64,000 nucleotides of DNA from the NCBI RefSeq assembly GCF_000753865.1, contig NZ_JQFW01000057.1:248628-312627 (forward strand), read 5' to 3'. Source of the DNA: Alteromonas sp. LOR. Its GTDB lineage: Bacteria; Pseudomonadota; Gammaproteobacteria; Enterobacterales; Alteromonadaceae. Both the position numbers and the translations under genes were made by a program. Below the pieces are notes generated by a model. It worked only from the letters and a program-made list of their open reading frames with translations. It was not told the origin of the DNA and did no database searches. Below, piece after piece: positions 1 to 7,597 of this stretch. Each line of letters starts with the position of its first letter. Position 1 is the first letter of the stretch.

Positions 1-1
1 G

Positions 2-718
2 AAAATAGAAGCAGTAGGTAATGTAGATAGCGTTGTTCCCAATATGTACCAAGGCGGGGCGATTCATACTCCCTCGGCCATACTTAACGGCGTTGTTGAA
101 TGTATTGCCGAGGCAACATTAGGCAGCCACGCTGAAGAGAGTACTCATACAAACGCTGGAAAGACTACCTATCCAGAAAAAGAGATGCTTAATGAAAACG
201 CCACTGACTTTGAAGAACCAAATCAGAATACGGTGTATCAAGTCATTGTTAGCGGGCAGCGGCTGTACGTCTCCCCAAAATCGCTCATTGCAGCAAGGTG
301 CAGTGTCGCAAGGTCCAGTATAGTAAGGTCAAAAGTCGCAAGTTCTAATGTCGCAAAGCCCAGCGAGTGTGAACCTAATCAAGCAGATAAAAACGAGATT
401 GATAATTCGCTATCAGCCGGCGGCCAGGTGCGATTCGCGATAAAAGCCAGTGAAGTCAGTATCGATACGAACACAGCAGCAACGACTGAAAACTCGACAT
501 CGAGCATCTTGAATTCGCTTAACTGTGTGATAGAAGATATTAACCATTTCGACAATCATAAAAGCGGTCGAGTGTTGCTTAATCTTCGGATTATTAACCA
601 GAAGGGCATGAAGGAGGCCAAGCAACCAGCACTGTATGCGGTTATCAGTACGCTATCAGTAAGTCGTCTTCAACTCGCTAAAAATATGCCCGTAATTGCG
701 CGCTTCAAATTGCTTTAG
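2..718 (+). CDS. modC: ModC C-terminal part (molybdate ABC transporter ATPase), 5' end outside window
   Basis: The reading frame is open from the first bases, so the gene starts before the window and the ATP-binding domain is not visible. What remains matches the tail of ModC: a short link ending in GAIHTPSAILNGVVE, then a Mop/TOBE-like half with VRFAIKASEVSI, SSILNSLNCVIEDI and LYAVISTLSVSRLQLAK, which follow the usual ModC pattern (VRxRIxAxDVSL...SIxNxL...). The TOBE domain binds molybdate at the dimer interface of the importer. It is longer than a normal ModC tail because of two hydrophilic insertions; the second contains four 15-bp tandem repeats at 299-358. The stop overlaps the convergent hemN stop by 14 bp. 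The family call rests on the C-terminus only. Confidence 0.72.
   Translation, partial: KIEAVGNVDSVVPNMYQGGAIHTPSAILNGVVECIAEATLGSHAEESTHTNAGKTTYPEKEMLNENATDFEEPNQNTVYQVIVSGQRLYVSPKSLIAARCSVARSSIVRSKVASSNVAKPSECEPNQADKNEIDNSLSAGGQVRFAIKASEVSIDTNTAATTENSTSSILNSLNCVIEDINHFDNHKSGRVLLNLRIINQKGMKEAKQPALYAVISTLSVSRLQLAKNMPVIARFKLL
299..358 (+). repeat. Four tandem 15-bp repeats inside modC
   Basis: Units at 299-313, 314-328, 329-343 and 344-358 encode CSVAR, SSIVR, SKVAS and SNVAK. The period is a multiple of three, so the frame is kept. They lie in a hydrophilic insertion before the last TOBE half. Confidence 0.8.
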
Positions 719-2150
719 AAAAGCGGGTCATGATTTTAGCCGAGTCTACATAAGCATCGAAGGTTGCACAAATGGCACGAATGAAAATTCTTGCACTTTC
801 TGGCACCACTATCCCTTTATCCATATGCAGCACAAGGCCATCTTTTTGCAGCGGGCGTAGCGCGTCGAGCTCGATGGCAAAATAGTCGTCAAAGGTAATG
901 CCGTACTTACCCTCAATAGCGTCTTTTTTCAGCGATAGATTGCACATGAGGCTTGATATTACATCTCTTCGAATAAGGTCATCTTTTGAAAGTGATAGCC
1001 CAATAACGGCAGCTGGCCTGTGGTTGTTAAGCTGCTCGTAATAGTCTTTTAGTTGCTTAGGGTTTTGTGCAAAGGCGTTTCCTACGGTGCTAATAGCAGA
1101 CACGCCAAAGCCGACTAAATCCGTATCTCCTTTTGTGGTGTAGCCTTGAAAGTTACGATGCAGTTGGCCTGCGTTTTTTGCCCTAGCGAGTGGGTCAGTT
1201 TTTTTAGCGAAATGATCAAGGCCAATCATGTCATAACCAACCTTCTTAAATTCAGTTACCGCGATATTGTAGAGCGCTGCTTTTTGCTCTGCATTAGGCA
1301 AAATGGTTTCACCGAATTTACGCTGTGCGGCAAACCGTTCTGGCAGATGCGCATAGCTAAACAGCGATATTCTGTCCGGCGACATGGCTTTCGTGGCGGC
1401 TATTGTGGTTCTAAACGTGTCTTCGCTTTGATGAGGTAAGCCATAGATCAGGTCTAAGTTAATAGAGCTAAAACCTAAATTTCTTGCCTCAAATACCAAG
1501 TCTGCGATGTGAAGCGTGCTTTGAACTCGATTTATTGTTTGCTGAACTTGATAATCGGTATCCTGTAATCCAAAACTTAAGCGGTTATAGCCGAGCTCTC
1601 TTAAATGCTTTAAGTAGGAAATGTCCACGTTTCGCGGGTCTAATTCAATTGCCATTTCTGCTTGAGCATCAAAGGAAATGTACTTTTTTAACATTGTCAT
1701 CAAAGTGGCTTGCTGTTGCTCACTTAAAAAACTAGGAGAGCCGCCGCCTAGGTGAAGCGACACAGCCTGTCGTTCTGCTAGCAGGTGTGACTTGCTTAAT
1801 AGCTCTTTTTTGATGTAATTGAGATATTGGTCTGCTTTGCTGTTGTGCCTAGTTACAATTTTATTGCATCCGCAGTAGTAGCAAAGTGTCTGACAAAATG
1901 GAATGTGCACGTAAACACTTAAAGCTTCAGCCTGTGTGTTTTTATTTGCAATACGAAGTATGTCATTGTTTACTGGAGCAAAGTTAAGCGCAGTGGGGTA
2001 AGACGTATAGCGCGGTGCGTGCTTCGCGTATTTTGCTATTGTAGTTAGGTCTACTTCACTTGCTGGCCCTGTAATTTGATTTATATTTTGGCTCGTATTC
2101 TGGCGTACGGCTTGCGGGCTTACAGATTGGCTTACATCTTTTACGGCCAT
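705..2150 (-). CDS. hemN: Oxygen-independent coproporphyrinogen III dehydrogenase
   Basis: Radical-SAM enzyme that converts coproporphyrinogen III to protoporphyrinogen IX without oxygen, in the cytoplasm, for anaerobic haem synthesis. The cluster motif is C86-x3-C90-x2-C93-x-C95 (FCQTLCYYCGCNK), with the extra HemN cysteine after the radical-SAM triad. Family blocks APRYTSYPTA, LHLGGGSPSFL, ELDPRN and LSFGLQD are all present. At 481 residues it is somewhat longer than E. coli HemN (457) because of a Ser/Gln-rich N-terminal extension of about 30 residues. An ATG at 2150 follows a purine-rich AAGAAG. A near-consensus FNR/Anr box lies upstream at 2217-2230, as expected for a gene needed without oxygen. 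Confidence 0.96.
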   Translation of the reverse strand: MAVKDVSQSVSPQAVRQNTSQNINQITGPASEVDLTTIAKYAKHAPRYTSYPTALNFAPVNNDILRIANKNTQAEALSVYVHIPFCQTLCYYCGCNKIVTRHNSKADQYLNYIKKELLSKSHLLAERQAVSLHLGGGSPSFLSEQQQATLMTMLKKYISFDAQAEMAIELDPRNVDISYLKHLRELGYNRLSFGLQDTDYQVQQTINRVQSTLHIADLVFEARNLGFSSINLDLIYGLPHQSEDTFRTTIAATKAMSPDRISLFSYAHLPERFAAQRKFGETILPNAEQKAALYNIAVTEFKKVGYDMIGLDHFAKKTDPLARAKNAGQLHRNFQGYTTKGDTDLVGFGVSAISTVGNAFAQNPKQLKDYYEQLNNHRPAAVIGLSLSKDDLIRRDVISSLMCNLSLKKDAIEGKYGITFDDYFAIELDALRPLQKDGLVLHMDKGIVVPESARIFIRAICATFDAYVDSAKIMTRFSKAI

Positions 2151-2188
2151 GACATTTCTTCTTTTGCAGGTGAGAGAAAACTAACACT

Positions 2189-2230
2189 ATGTTATCAATA
2201 CAAGGAAGGCGGTGAATTGATCTGGTTCAA
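2189..2230 (-). promoter_or_regulatory. Probable FNR/Anr-dependent promoter of hemN
   Basis: TTGAT-CTGG-TTCAA at 2217-2230 matches the FNR consensus TTGAT-N4-ATCAA at 9 of 10 defined bases. If the box is centred at -41.5, as in class II FNR promoters, the start falls near 2182 and the -10 region near 2189-2194, where the minus strand reads TAACAT (4 of 6 matches to TATAAT). The same bases include the TTG start of the divergent SGNH gene. FNR control of hemN is well known in gammaproteobacteria; use of this site is inferred. Confidence 0.55.
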
Positions 2231-3023
2231 TGTTTTGGCGCTTAATATTGGCTTGCTAGTCATTTTGCCAATTATCATTATTCAAGCGATATGGGTTCGT
2301 AAGAAAACCCTTCGTTTACCAGAGCCATCGGGTGCGCGACAGCTTAAAAGCGAAACTTCAGACTCCAAATCTGAAGATAAGAAAATACCCTTTAACGTAC
2401 TGGTGATAGGTGACTCAGCGGCGGCTGGCGTTGGCGTAAGTACGCAATCTGATGCGCTAACTGGAAAGCTGTACCAAGCACTATCACATTCACTCGGCGA
2501 GTCTTACGCAGTGTCTGTTATCCTCCACGCCCGCACGGGGCTAGCGAGTAGCGATATTATTGCATTGCTTAAGCATGAGCATAGCTGCCGGTATCAGGTG
2601 GTAGTGGTTTCTATTGGGGTAAATGATGTAACTAGATTCACCACCTTAACTAAATGGCGCAACAATCTTCGACAAATTCATCACTTTTTGCTGCAAAAAT
2701 TTCAGTGTAACCTCGTTATCTATTCTGCGGTTCCACCCATGCATGGGTTTCCCGCTATTCCTCAACCATTACGCTTTGTGCTGGGACAAAGAGCGTCGCT
2801 GCTCAATCGTGTATTAGCAAGTACCATAGGCATATTGCCCTTTAGCAGGCTGCTTCAGCTTAATGTATTTGATGTAAAGGGCGAAGCGATAGCTGAACTA
2901 ATGGCAGAGGACGGTTTCCACCCTTCAAGTGTTGGGTATGCATTGTGGGCTGAACAGATTGTTTCACTTGTTAGAAAAGAGCAGAAGAGGGTTGTTGAGG
3001 CCGAAAACAGGCGCGTTAACTAA
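2217..3023 (+). CDS. Membrane-anchored SGNH/GDSL hydrolase
   Basis: Esterase/lipase-type SGNH hydrolase. Block I is VLVIGDSAAAGVGVS with the GDS nucleophile, block III is VVSIGVNDVTRF (GxND), and block V is DGFHPSSVGYALWA with the catalytic Asp and His. I place the start at TTG 2217: it is preceded at 7 nt by AAGGAAGG (2202-2209), and the product then begins with a strong hydrophobic anchor (ALNIGLLVILPIIII). A longer in-frame ATG at 2076 would run inside hemN and has no such ribosome site. The product is about 268 residues, probably attached to the inner membrane with the hydrolase domain outside. Substrate unknown. Confidence 0.85.
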   Translation: MIWFNVLALNIGLLVILPIIIIQAIWVRKKTLRLPEPSGARQLKSETSDSKSEDKKIPFNVLVIGDSAAAGVGVSTQSDALTGKLYQALSHSLGESYAVSVILHARTGLASSDIIALLKHEHSCRYQVVVVSIGVNDVTRFTTLTKWRNNLRQIHHFLLQKFQCNLVIYSAVPPMHGFPAIPQPLRFVLGQRASLLNRVLASTIGILPFSRLLQLNVFDVKGEAIAELMAEDGFHPSSVGYALWAEQIVSLVRKEQKRVVEAENRRVN

Positions 3024-3079
3024 AAGAGCGAATGAGTAAGGTGATCTCTACACCTTGGGCTCCATACCAATTATTAGCC

Positions 3080-3095
3080 TATAGACACGTCTATA
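3080..3095. promoter_or_regulatory. Perfect dyad TATAGAC-AC-GTCTATA upstream of the FrnE-like gene
   Basis: Two exact 7-bp arms with a 2-bp spacer lie about 90 bp before the FrnE-like start. The left arm also belongs to a larger imperfect inverted repeat (3079-3090 with 3096-3107, 11 of 12 pairs). The shape resembles TetR/NemR-type operators (TAGAC...GTCTA). The regulator is not in the window. Confidence 0.45.
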
Positions 3096-3184
3096 ACGTG
3101 TTTATAGCGCTGTGCGCTTGCAGGAGGGTTATCATATGCCGTACCTTGAGCTATTGAAGTGTCGTAAATTTTGAGGGAGGAAAA

Positions 3185-3823
3185 ATGCAAACAGTTACAA
3201 TTGATATGGTGTCTGACGTTGTCTGCCCCTGGTGTATTGTGGGCTACAAGCGGTTGCAACAGGCAATACAACAACTCGATAACATTAATGTAGAGGTGAA
3301 GTTTCATCCCTTCGAGCTTAATCCCGCTATGCCTGAAGAAGGGCAGAACTTGCGTGAGCACGTCATAGAAAAGTACGGTATTACTCCAGCACAAAGCAGT
3401 GAAAACAGGCAGCGTCTTATTGATGTTGGTAAAACAATTGGCTTTGAGTTTAACCTTGCCGATGACGCTACCATGCAAAATACCTTCAAGGCCCATCAGC
3501 TTATCCATTATGCCGACGAGATGGGCTTAGCGGTTCCCATGAAAATGCGTTTGTTTGAAGCCTATTTTACGGAAGGAAAGGATATCAATAATATAGATAT
3601 TCTTATTCAGGAGGGCAGCAGCATTGGTCTTGATGTTCAAACCATTAAAGACGTGCTTGCCGATGAGCGGTACAGCGACGCCGTGAGGCAACTAGAATCG
3701 GCTTGGATGCAACGAGGAATCCAAAGTGTTCCTACGTTTGTCATAGGCAATCAGGGCGTAGCAGGCGCACAAGATCCCGAAACCCTTGCCGCTTTCATCA
3801 AAGAAGCGGCCGGCGCTATTTAA
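3185..3823 (+). CDS. DsbA-family oxidoreductase, FrnE-like
   Basis: Thioredoxin-fold protein of the DsbA/2-hydroxychromene-2-carboxylate isomerase group. The redox motif is C14-P-W-C17 near the N-terminus; the helical insert follows, and the cis-Pro loop is SVPTFVIG near residue 180. There is no signal peptide, so it is cytosolic, like FrnE. At 212 residues it has the usual length. GAGGGAGG stands a few bases before the ATG. Bacterial FrnE proteins act as thiol oxidoreductases/isomerases in oxidative stress; the exact substrate cannot be read from sequence. A perfect 16-bp dyad upstream suggests a dedicated repressor. Confidence 0.9.
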   Translation: MQTVTIDMVSDVVCPWCIVGYKRLQQAIQQLDNINVEVKFHPFELNPAMPEEGQNLREHVIEKYGITPAQSSENRQRLIDVGKTIGFEFNLADDATMQNTFKAHQLIHYADEMGLAVPMKMRLFEAYFTEGKDINNIDILIQEGSSIGLDVQTIKDVLADERYSDAVRQLESAWMQRGIQSVPTFVIGNQGVAGAQDPETLAAFIKEAAGAI

Positions 3824-3837
3824 TAGCGAATGAGGGT

Positions 3838-4440
3838 TTACGCCTTATCACCCTTTTCCTGAGAGTGTGGCTGAGCAAAAATAAGATAGTCATTTGGCGC
3901 CGTTATTTTATTTTGCTTAGCTTAGTACATTGCGATATCCGCAAGCTTTATTAGTGTATTGATATCTCGGCTCATGCGGGGGTAAAACGCAACACCGACG
4001 CTCATGGTAATAACGATAGGCGTAGTTTCGTTGTTAAAGTAAAATGGCTTCTTAACCCCATCACTCACTTTCGATATGGCCGTTTTCACAGACTCTTCAT
4101 CTTCGGCTTGTAACAGCAAAACAAACTCATCACCCCCCCCCAGCGAATTGCCATATCGTTTAAGGTCAATTGGTAAAAACGCTCGCCGTCTTCAGTGATC
4201 AATGGGCTGGCAATTAATTGAACCCCAATGACATTTTTATTCACTGACTTCAGTTTGAATTCGCCCGTTGCAAACTCATTGCGAGAAAATGACTCCAGTA
4301 GCGTCCCTTTAATGGCGGTAGGGTTTTTCAAACAGGTCGCTCAACAACTCGCCATAGTTTTGAAAAAGGCTTTTGGGTATTTAATTCATTTCATAGCCAC
4401 GGCCAATTCCGCTTATGTCCGAATAGTTTCACATGATGAA
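3838..4440 (-). pseudogene. Decayed PAS-GGDEF diguanylate cyclase remnant
   Basis: Read on the minus strand, a PAS-like tail (FKLKSVNKNVIGVQLIASPL, then ERFYQLTLND) runs into AIRWGG and breaks at a run of nine G (4133-4141). Seven G would give RWGGDEF and keep the frame, so the GGDEF motif is split by +2. The other frame continues DEFVLLLQAEDEES...SVGVAFYPRMS...LADIAMY, then meets TAA at 3922-3924 exactly where MY(Q)AK is expected. The same frame continues AKQNKIT...NDYLIFA to a second stop at 3838. Sequence between the PAS tail and GGDEF also seems too short for a full GGDEF N-terminal half, and another frame change is likely near 4330. The upstream boundary is approximate. Confidence 0.85.
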
Positions 4441-4520
4441 CTCCCATTCAAAATATCAATTAAACTTATGCAACGAGTTTTCTTAGTATGGTTAACATAT
4501 TGGTAACATAAGAGCGTGTA

Positions 4521-5207
4521 ATGACAGATATCTATTTAGTTCGTCACGGACAGGCGTCTTTCGGTAAGGCGAATTACGACAAGCTAAGCGAACTAGGCGC
4601 ACAGCAAGCCGTGTGGTTAGGTGACTATTTTCACCATCGCGACATTCAGTTCGACAGCGTCTTTATGGGAGATATGGTTAGACACCGTGAAACTAACGAG
4701 GGTATTGCACAAGGGTTATCCGCTGGAGGGAAATATTTACCAGAGGCTACACGAGACAGTGCACTTAACGAGTTTAATTTTCAGGCGGTTGCTGCTGCGT
4801 ATCTTAGTCGTTTCCCTGAAGATAAAGTGCCAGAGGGGGCATCACCTGCTGAGTTCTATCGATTATTGAAAAAGGCCATGCTTGCGTGGTCACAAGATGA
4901 ACTAGAGCATGGGTTGCTCGATGAAACCTGGGCGCAATTTGAAGGGCGTGTAGGTTCAATGCTCACACGTTTGCAAAATAGCGATGCAAAACGCGTACTT
5001 GTGGTCAGTTCTGGCGGCGCTATCGCGATGATGCTGAAACATATTTTAGGCTACGATTCTGCAACGGTTATCAACATGAACTTGCAAATACGTAATGCCA
5101 GCTTTTCACAATGCTTTGCTAATAAGCGAGGCGTTCACTTAAATAACTTCAATAGCGTACCTCACCTGGATGTGACTGACAGGTTACACGCCATTACCTA
5201 TAGCTAA
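4521..5207 (+). CDS. Histidine phosphatase family protein
   Basis: Phosphoglycerate-mutase-like phosphatase. The phospho-histidine motif [10 protein letters not shown] is at residues 6-15 (His9 in RHG), the second conserved Arg/His region is [11 protein letters not shown], and the C-terminal catalytic His is replaced in the usual position by [12 protein letters not shown] rather than a clear VxHGG, so activity deserves a check. Length 228 is normal. It starts the acyl-CoA gene cluster, 11 bp before the acyl-CoA dehydrogenase and followed by an APH-type kinase. This hints at a phosphorylated acyl intermediate as substrate, but that is inference. Confidence 0.85.
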   Translation: MTDIYLVRHGQASFGKANYDKLSELGAQQAVWLGDYFHHRDIQFDSVFMGDMVRHRETNEGIAQGLSAGGKYLPEATRDSALNEFNFQAVAAAYLSRFPEDKVPEGASPAEFYRLLKKAMLAWSQDELEHGLLDETWAQFEGRVGSMLTRLQNSDAKRVLVVSSGGAIAMMLKHILGYDSATVINMNLQIRNASFSQCFANKRGVHLNNFNSVPHLDVTDRLHAITYS

Positions 5208-5218
5208 ACGGGACAGCG

Positions 5219-6433
5219 ATGAATTTTGAATATAACGAAAAAACACAGGCGCTTTTAGAAAAACTAAGAGCGTTCATGAAAGACGAAGTGTATCCAATTG
5301 AGCAAGAGTACATTCATGCCGTAGAGAATGGAAAAGACCGTTGGAAAACCCCAGCGATGATGCAGGCATTAAAACAAAAAGCGCGCGAGGCAGGACTGTG
5401 GAATTTATTTCTACCAGAAGAGTACAAGCCCTACGGAGCCGGGCTGACTAACGCCGAATATGCACCACTTTGTGAAGAAATGGGGCGCGTGTTGTTCAGT
5501 TCTGAAATATTCAACTGTAGCGCGCCAGACACAGGCAATATGGAAGTATTAGCCAAATACGGCAACGAAGCGCAAAAAGAAGAATGGTTAGTGCCTTTGT
5601 TAAACGGAGAGATTCGCTCTGCGTTTGCGATGACTGAGCCTGCGGTGGCGTCGAGCGATGCAACAAATATCGAAACGTCTATTACGCGCGACGGTGATGA
5701 GTATGTTATCAATGGTAAAAAATGGTACACCAGTGGCGCAATGAATGAGAATTGCAAAATTATGGTGGTGATGGGTAAAACTGATTTTGATGCACCTCGT
5801 CATCAGCAGCAATCGCAAATACTCGTGCCTATGGATACCAAGGGCGTCACCATTGTTAGGCCTATGGCAGCAATGGGATTTTATGATGAACCGATTGGCC
5901 ATGCCGAAGTCTTGTTTGAAAACGTACGTGTGCCTGTTGAAAATTTACTTGTGGGTGAGGGTAAAGGGTTTGAAATTGCTCAAGGTCGCCTTGGTCCAGG
6001 GAGAATTCACCACTGCATGCGTTTAATCGGATGTGCACAGCGCGCATTAGATATGGCCTGCGAACGAGTAGAATCTCGAGTTGCCTTTGGCAAGCCGTTA
6101 GCAAAACAGCAGTCTATTCGTGAAACCATTGCCAAGATGCACTGCGATATTGAGCAGGCCCGTTTATTAACGCTAAAGGCAGCCGATAAGATGGACAGAT
6201 ACGGTAATAAAGTATCTCGCGACCTTATTGCGGCGATTAAAATTGTTGCGCCAACTATGGCGTGCAACGTGATAGACGACGCCATTCAAATGCACGGTGC
6301 GGCTGGAACGAGTCAAGACTTTGTATTGTCTGCAATGTATGCATATGCACGCACCATTAAGCTTGCCGATGGCCCAGATCAAGTGCACATGATGCAGTTA
6401 GGTCGTAATTTAATTGCTGATAAAAACGCATAA
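5219..6433 (+). CDS. Acyl-CoA dehydrogenase, ACAD10/11-like
   Basis: FAD-dependent acyl-CoA dehydrogenase of 404 residues with all three domains. FAD/acyl-binding blocks are [45 protein letters not shown] and the C-terminal IQMHGAAG and [17 protein letters not shown]. The N-terminal EEVxPIE-type helix and the ADGPDxVH ending are typical of the ACAD10/ACAD11 group. It lies 9 bp before an APH-fold kinase; in human ACAD10/11 these two activities are fused, and in Pseudomonas LvaA/LvaC they are separate enzymes of 4-hydroxyacyl-CoA breakdown. Probably cotranscribed with both neighbours. Confidence 0.93.
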   Translation: MNFEYNEKTQALLEKLRAFMKDEVYPIEQEYIHAVENGKDRWKTPAMMQALKQKAREAGLWNLFLPEEYKPYGAGLTNAEYAPLCEEMGRVLFSSEIFNCSAPDTGNMEVLAKYGNEAQKEEWLVPLLNGEIRSAFAMTEPAVASSDATNIETSITRDGDEYVINGKKWYTSGAMNENCKIMVVMGKTDFDAPRHQQQSQILVPMDTKGVTIVRPMAAMGFYDEPIGHAEVLFENVRVPVENLLVGEGKGFEIAQGRLGPGRIHHCMRLIGCAQRALDMACERVESRVAFGKPLAKQQSIRETIAKMHCDIEQARLLTLKAADKMDRYGNKVSRDLIAAIKIVAPTMACNVIDDAIQMHGAAGTSQDFVLSAMYAYARTIKLADGPDQVHMMQLGRNLIADKNA

Positions 6434-6442
6434 GGAGCTGTT

Positions 6443-7504
6443 TTGACTGCACAAAACACGACTGCACCTCATATGTTAGATTTAGCGGTACTAAACACCT
6501 ACCTGACTACCGCGTGCCCAGATATTGGGCACGTTCAGGAGGCTGAAAAGTTTTCTGGCGGCCAGTCGAACCCGACTTTCAAGCTACTTACTGACAATGG
6601 CACCTTTGTTTTACGGCGCCAGCCTCCGGGCAAGCTACTTAAATCAGCGCATGCGGTAGACCGCGAATTCAGAGTAATTAATGCGCTGCAAAACTCTGAA
6701 GTACCGGTTCCGAAGGCATATCACCTGTGTGAAGACCCAGATATTATCGGCAGTATGTTTTATATCATGGCCCATGTTGACGGTGATATTTTTTGGAATA
6801 GTGCGCTGCCTGAGATTGCTGCTTCCAGCACCCGTACGGCGATGTATGATGAAATGAACAGAGTGCTTACGTCATTGCACAGCGTCGATGTTCAATCTGC
6901 AGGGCTTAGCGATTATGGAAAGCCCGGAAGTTATTTTGAACGCCAGTTAAGTCGCTGGACTAAACAATACCGAGCGTCTGAACTAGAGCATATTAAAGAA
7001 ATTGAAGACCTTATAAGTTACTTAGAAGCTAATTTGCCTGATGATGATGGACAGGTTTCGTTGGTCCATGGCGACTTTAGACTCGACAACATGATGTTTG
7101 ATATGTCTGATACCAACCAACCTAAGGTAATAGCTGTGCTTGATTGGGAGCTGTCTACACTTGGACACCCTTATTCAGACTTAGCGTATCAATGTATGCA
7201 GCTGCGCCTTCCTTCAGACATTGCTCACGCAGCAGGGTTAGGAGGGCTAGATCGCGAGGCTTTGGGTATCCCTTCAGAAAAAGCGTATATTGATGCGTAC
7301 TGTAAACGACGGAATATCGGAAAAATTGATAATTGGACGTTTTATCTCGCGTTCAGTTTCTTCCGACTCGCCGCTATTTTACAAGGCGTAGTGAAGCGCG
7401 CTCACGATGGTAATGCATCTAGCGAGAAGGCGATGCAGTTGGGGGCGATGGTACGTCCTCTAGCGCAAATAGCGAATCAAACCATACACCAAGACAGTGA
7501 ATAA
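6443..7504 (+). CDS. APH-family phosphotransferase (ACAD10/11 kinase-like, LvaA-like)
   Basis: Aminoglycoside-phosphotransferase/choline-kinase fold. Key parts are the nucleotide-binding start FSGGQSNPTFKL, the ATP lysine region VLRRQPPGKLL, the catalytic loop HGDFRLDNMMFD (about residues 209-220) and the metal-binding IAVLDWELSTLGHPYSDLAY. QPPGKLLKSAHAVDREFRV is characteristic of the group fused to acyl-CoA dehydrogenases in animals, not of drug-resistance APHs. By analogy with LvaA it may phosphorylate a hydroxyacyl-CoA so that the neighbouring dehydrogenase can eliminate phosphate. The start codon is TTG after AAGGAG (6433-6438). Antibiotic resistance is unlikely. Confidence 0.9.
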   Translation: MTAQNTTAPHMLDLAVLNTYLTTACPDIGHVQEAEKFSGGQSNPTFKLLTDNGTFVLRRQPPGKLLKSAHAVDREFRVINALQNSEVPVPKAYHLCEDPDIIGSMFYIMAHVDGDIFWNSALPEIAASSTRTAMYDEMNRVLTSLHSVDVQSAGLSDYGKPGSYFERQLSRWTKQYRASELEHIKEIEDLISYLEANLPDDDGQVSLVHGDFRLDNMMFDMSDTNQPKVIAVLDWELSTLGHPYSDLAYQCMQLRLPSDIAHAAGLGGLDREALGIPSEKAYIDAYCKRRNIGKIDNWTFYLAFSFFRLAAILQGVVKRAHDGNASSEKAMQLGAMVRPLAQIANQTIHQDSE

Positions 7505-7527
7505 CAGTCACACTTGTTTCCTATGAT

Positions 7528-7543
7528 TTAACCCTTGGGTTAA
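7528..7543. promoter_or_regulatory. 16-bp palindrome TTAACCC-TT-GGGTTAA
   Basis: Exact 7-bp arms with a 2-bp spacer in the gap between the kinase and the quinone oxidoreductase. It could be an operator for the latter or a weak hairpin; a T-run (7554-7561) lies a few bases further on but the stem is short. Confidence 0.35.
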
Positions 7544-7597
7544 TGCGTTTTGGGTTTTTTTGCCGAATACATAGAGAAAACAGAATACGGAGAAAAG

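Noticed and set aside
3074..3508. 144-residue ORF on the minus strand
   Set aside because: Overlaps the FrnE-like gene with its CPWC motif; no start signal and no family features.
4228..4506. 92-residue ORF on the plus strand
   Set aside because: Antisense to the PAS-GGDEF remnant, whose homology is clear on the minus strand.
6443..7504. Aminoglycoside resistance gene
   Set aside because: The kinase has the APH fold, but its motifs and its acyl-CoA dehydrogenase neighbour match the ACAD10/11 group instead.
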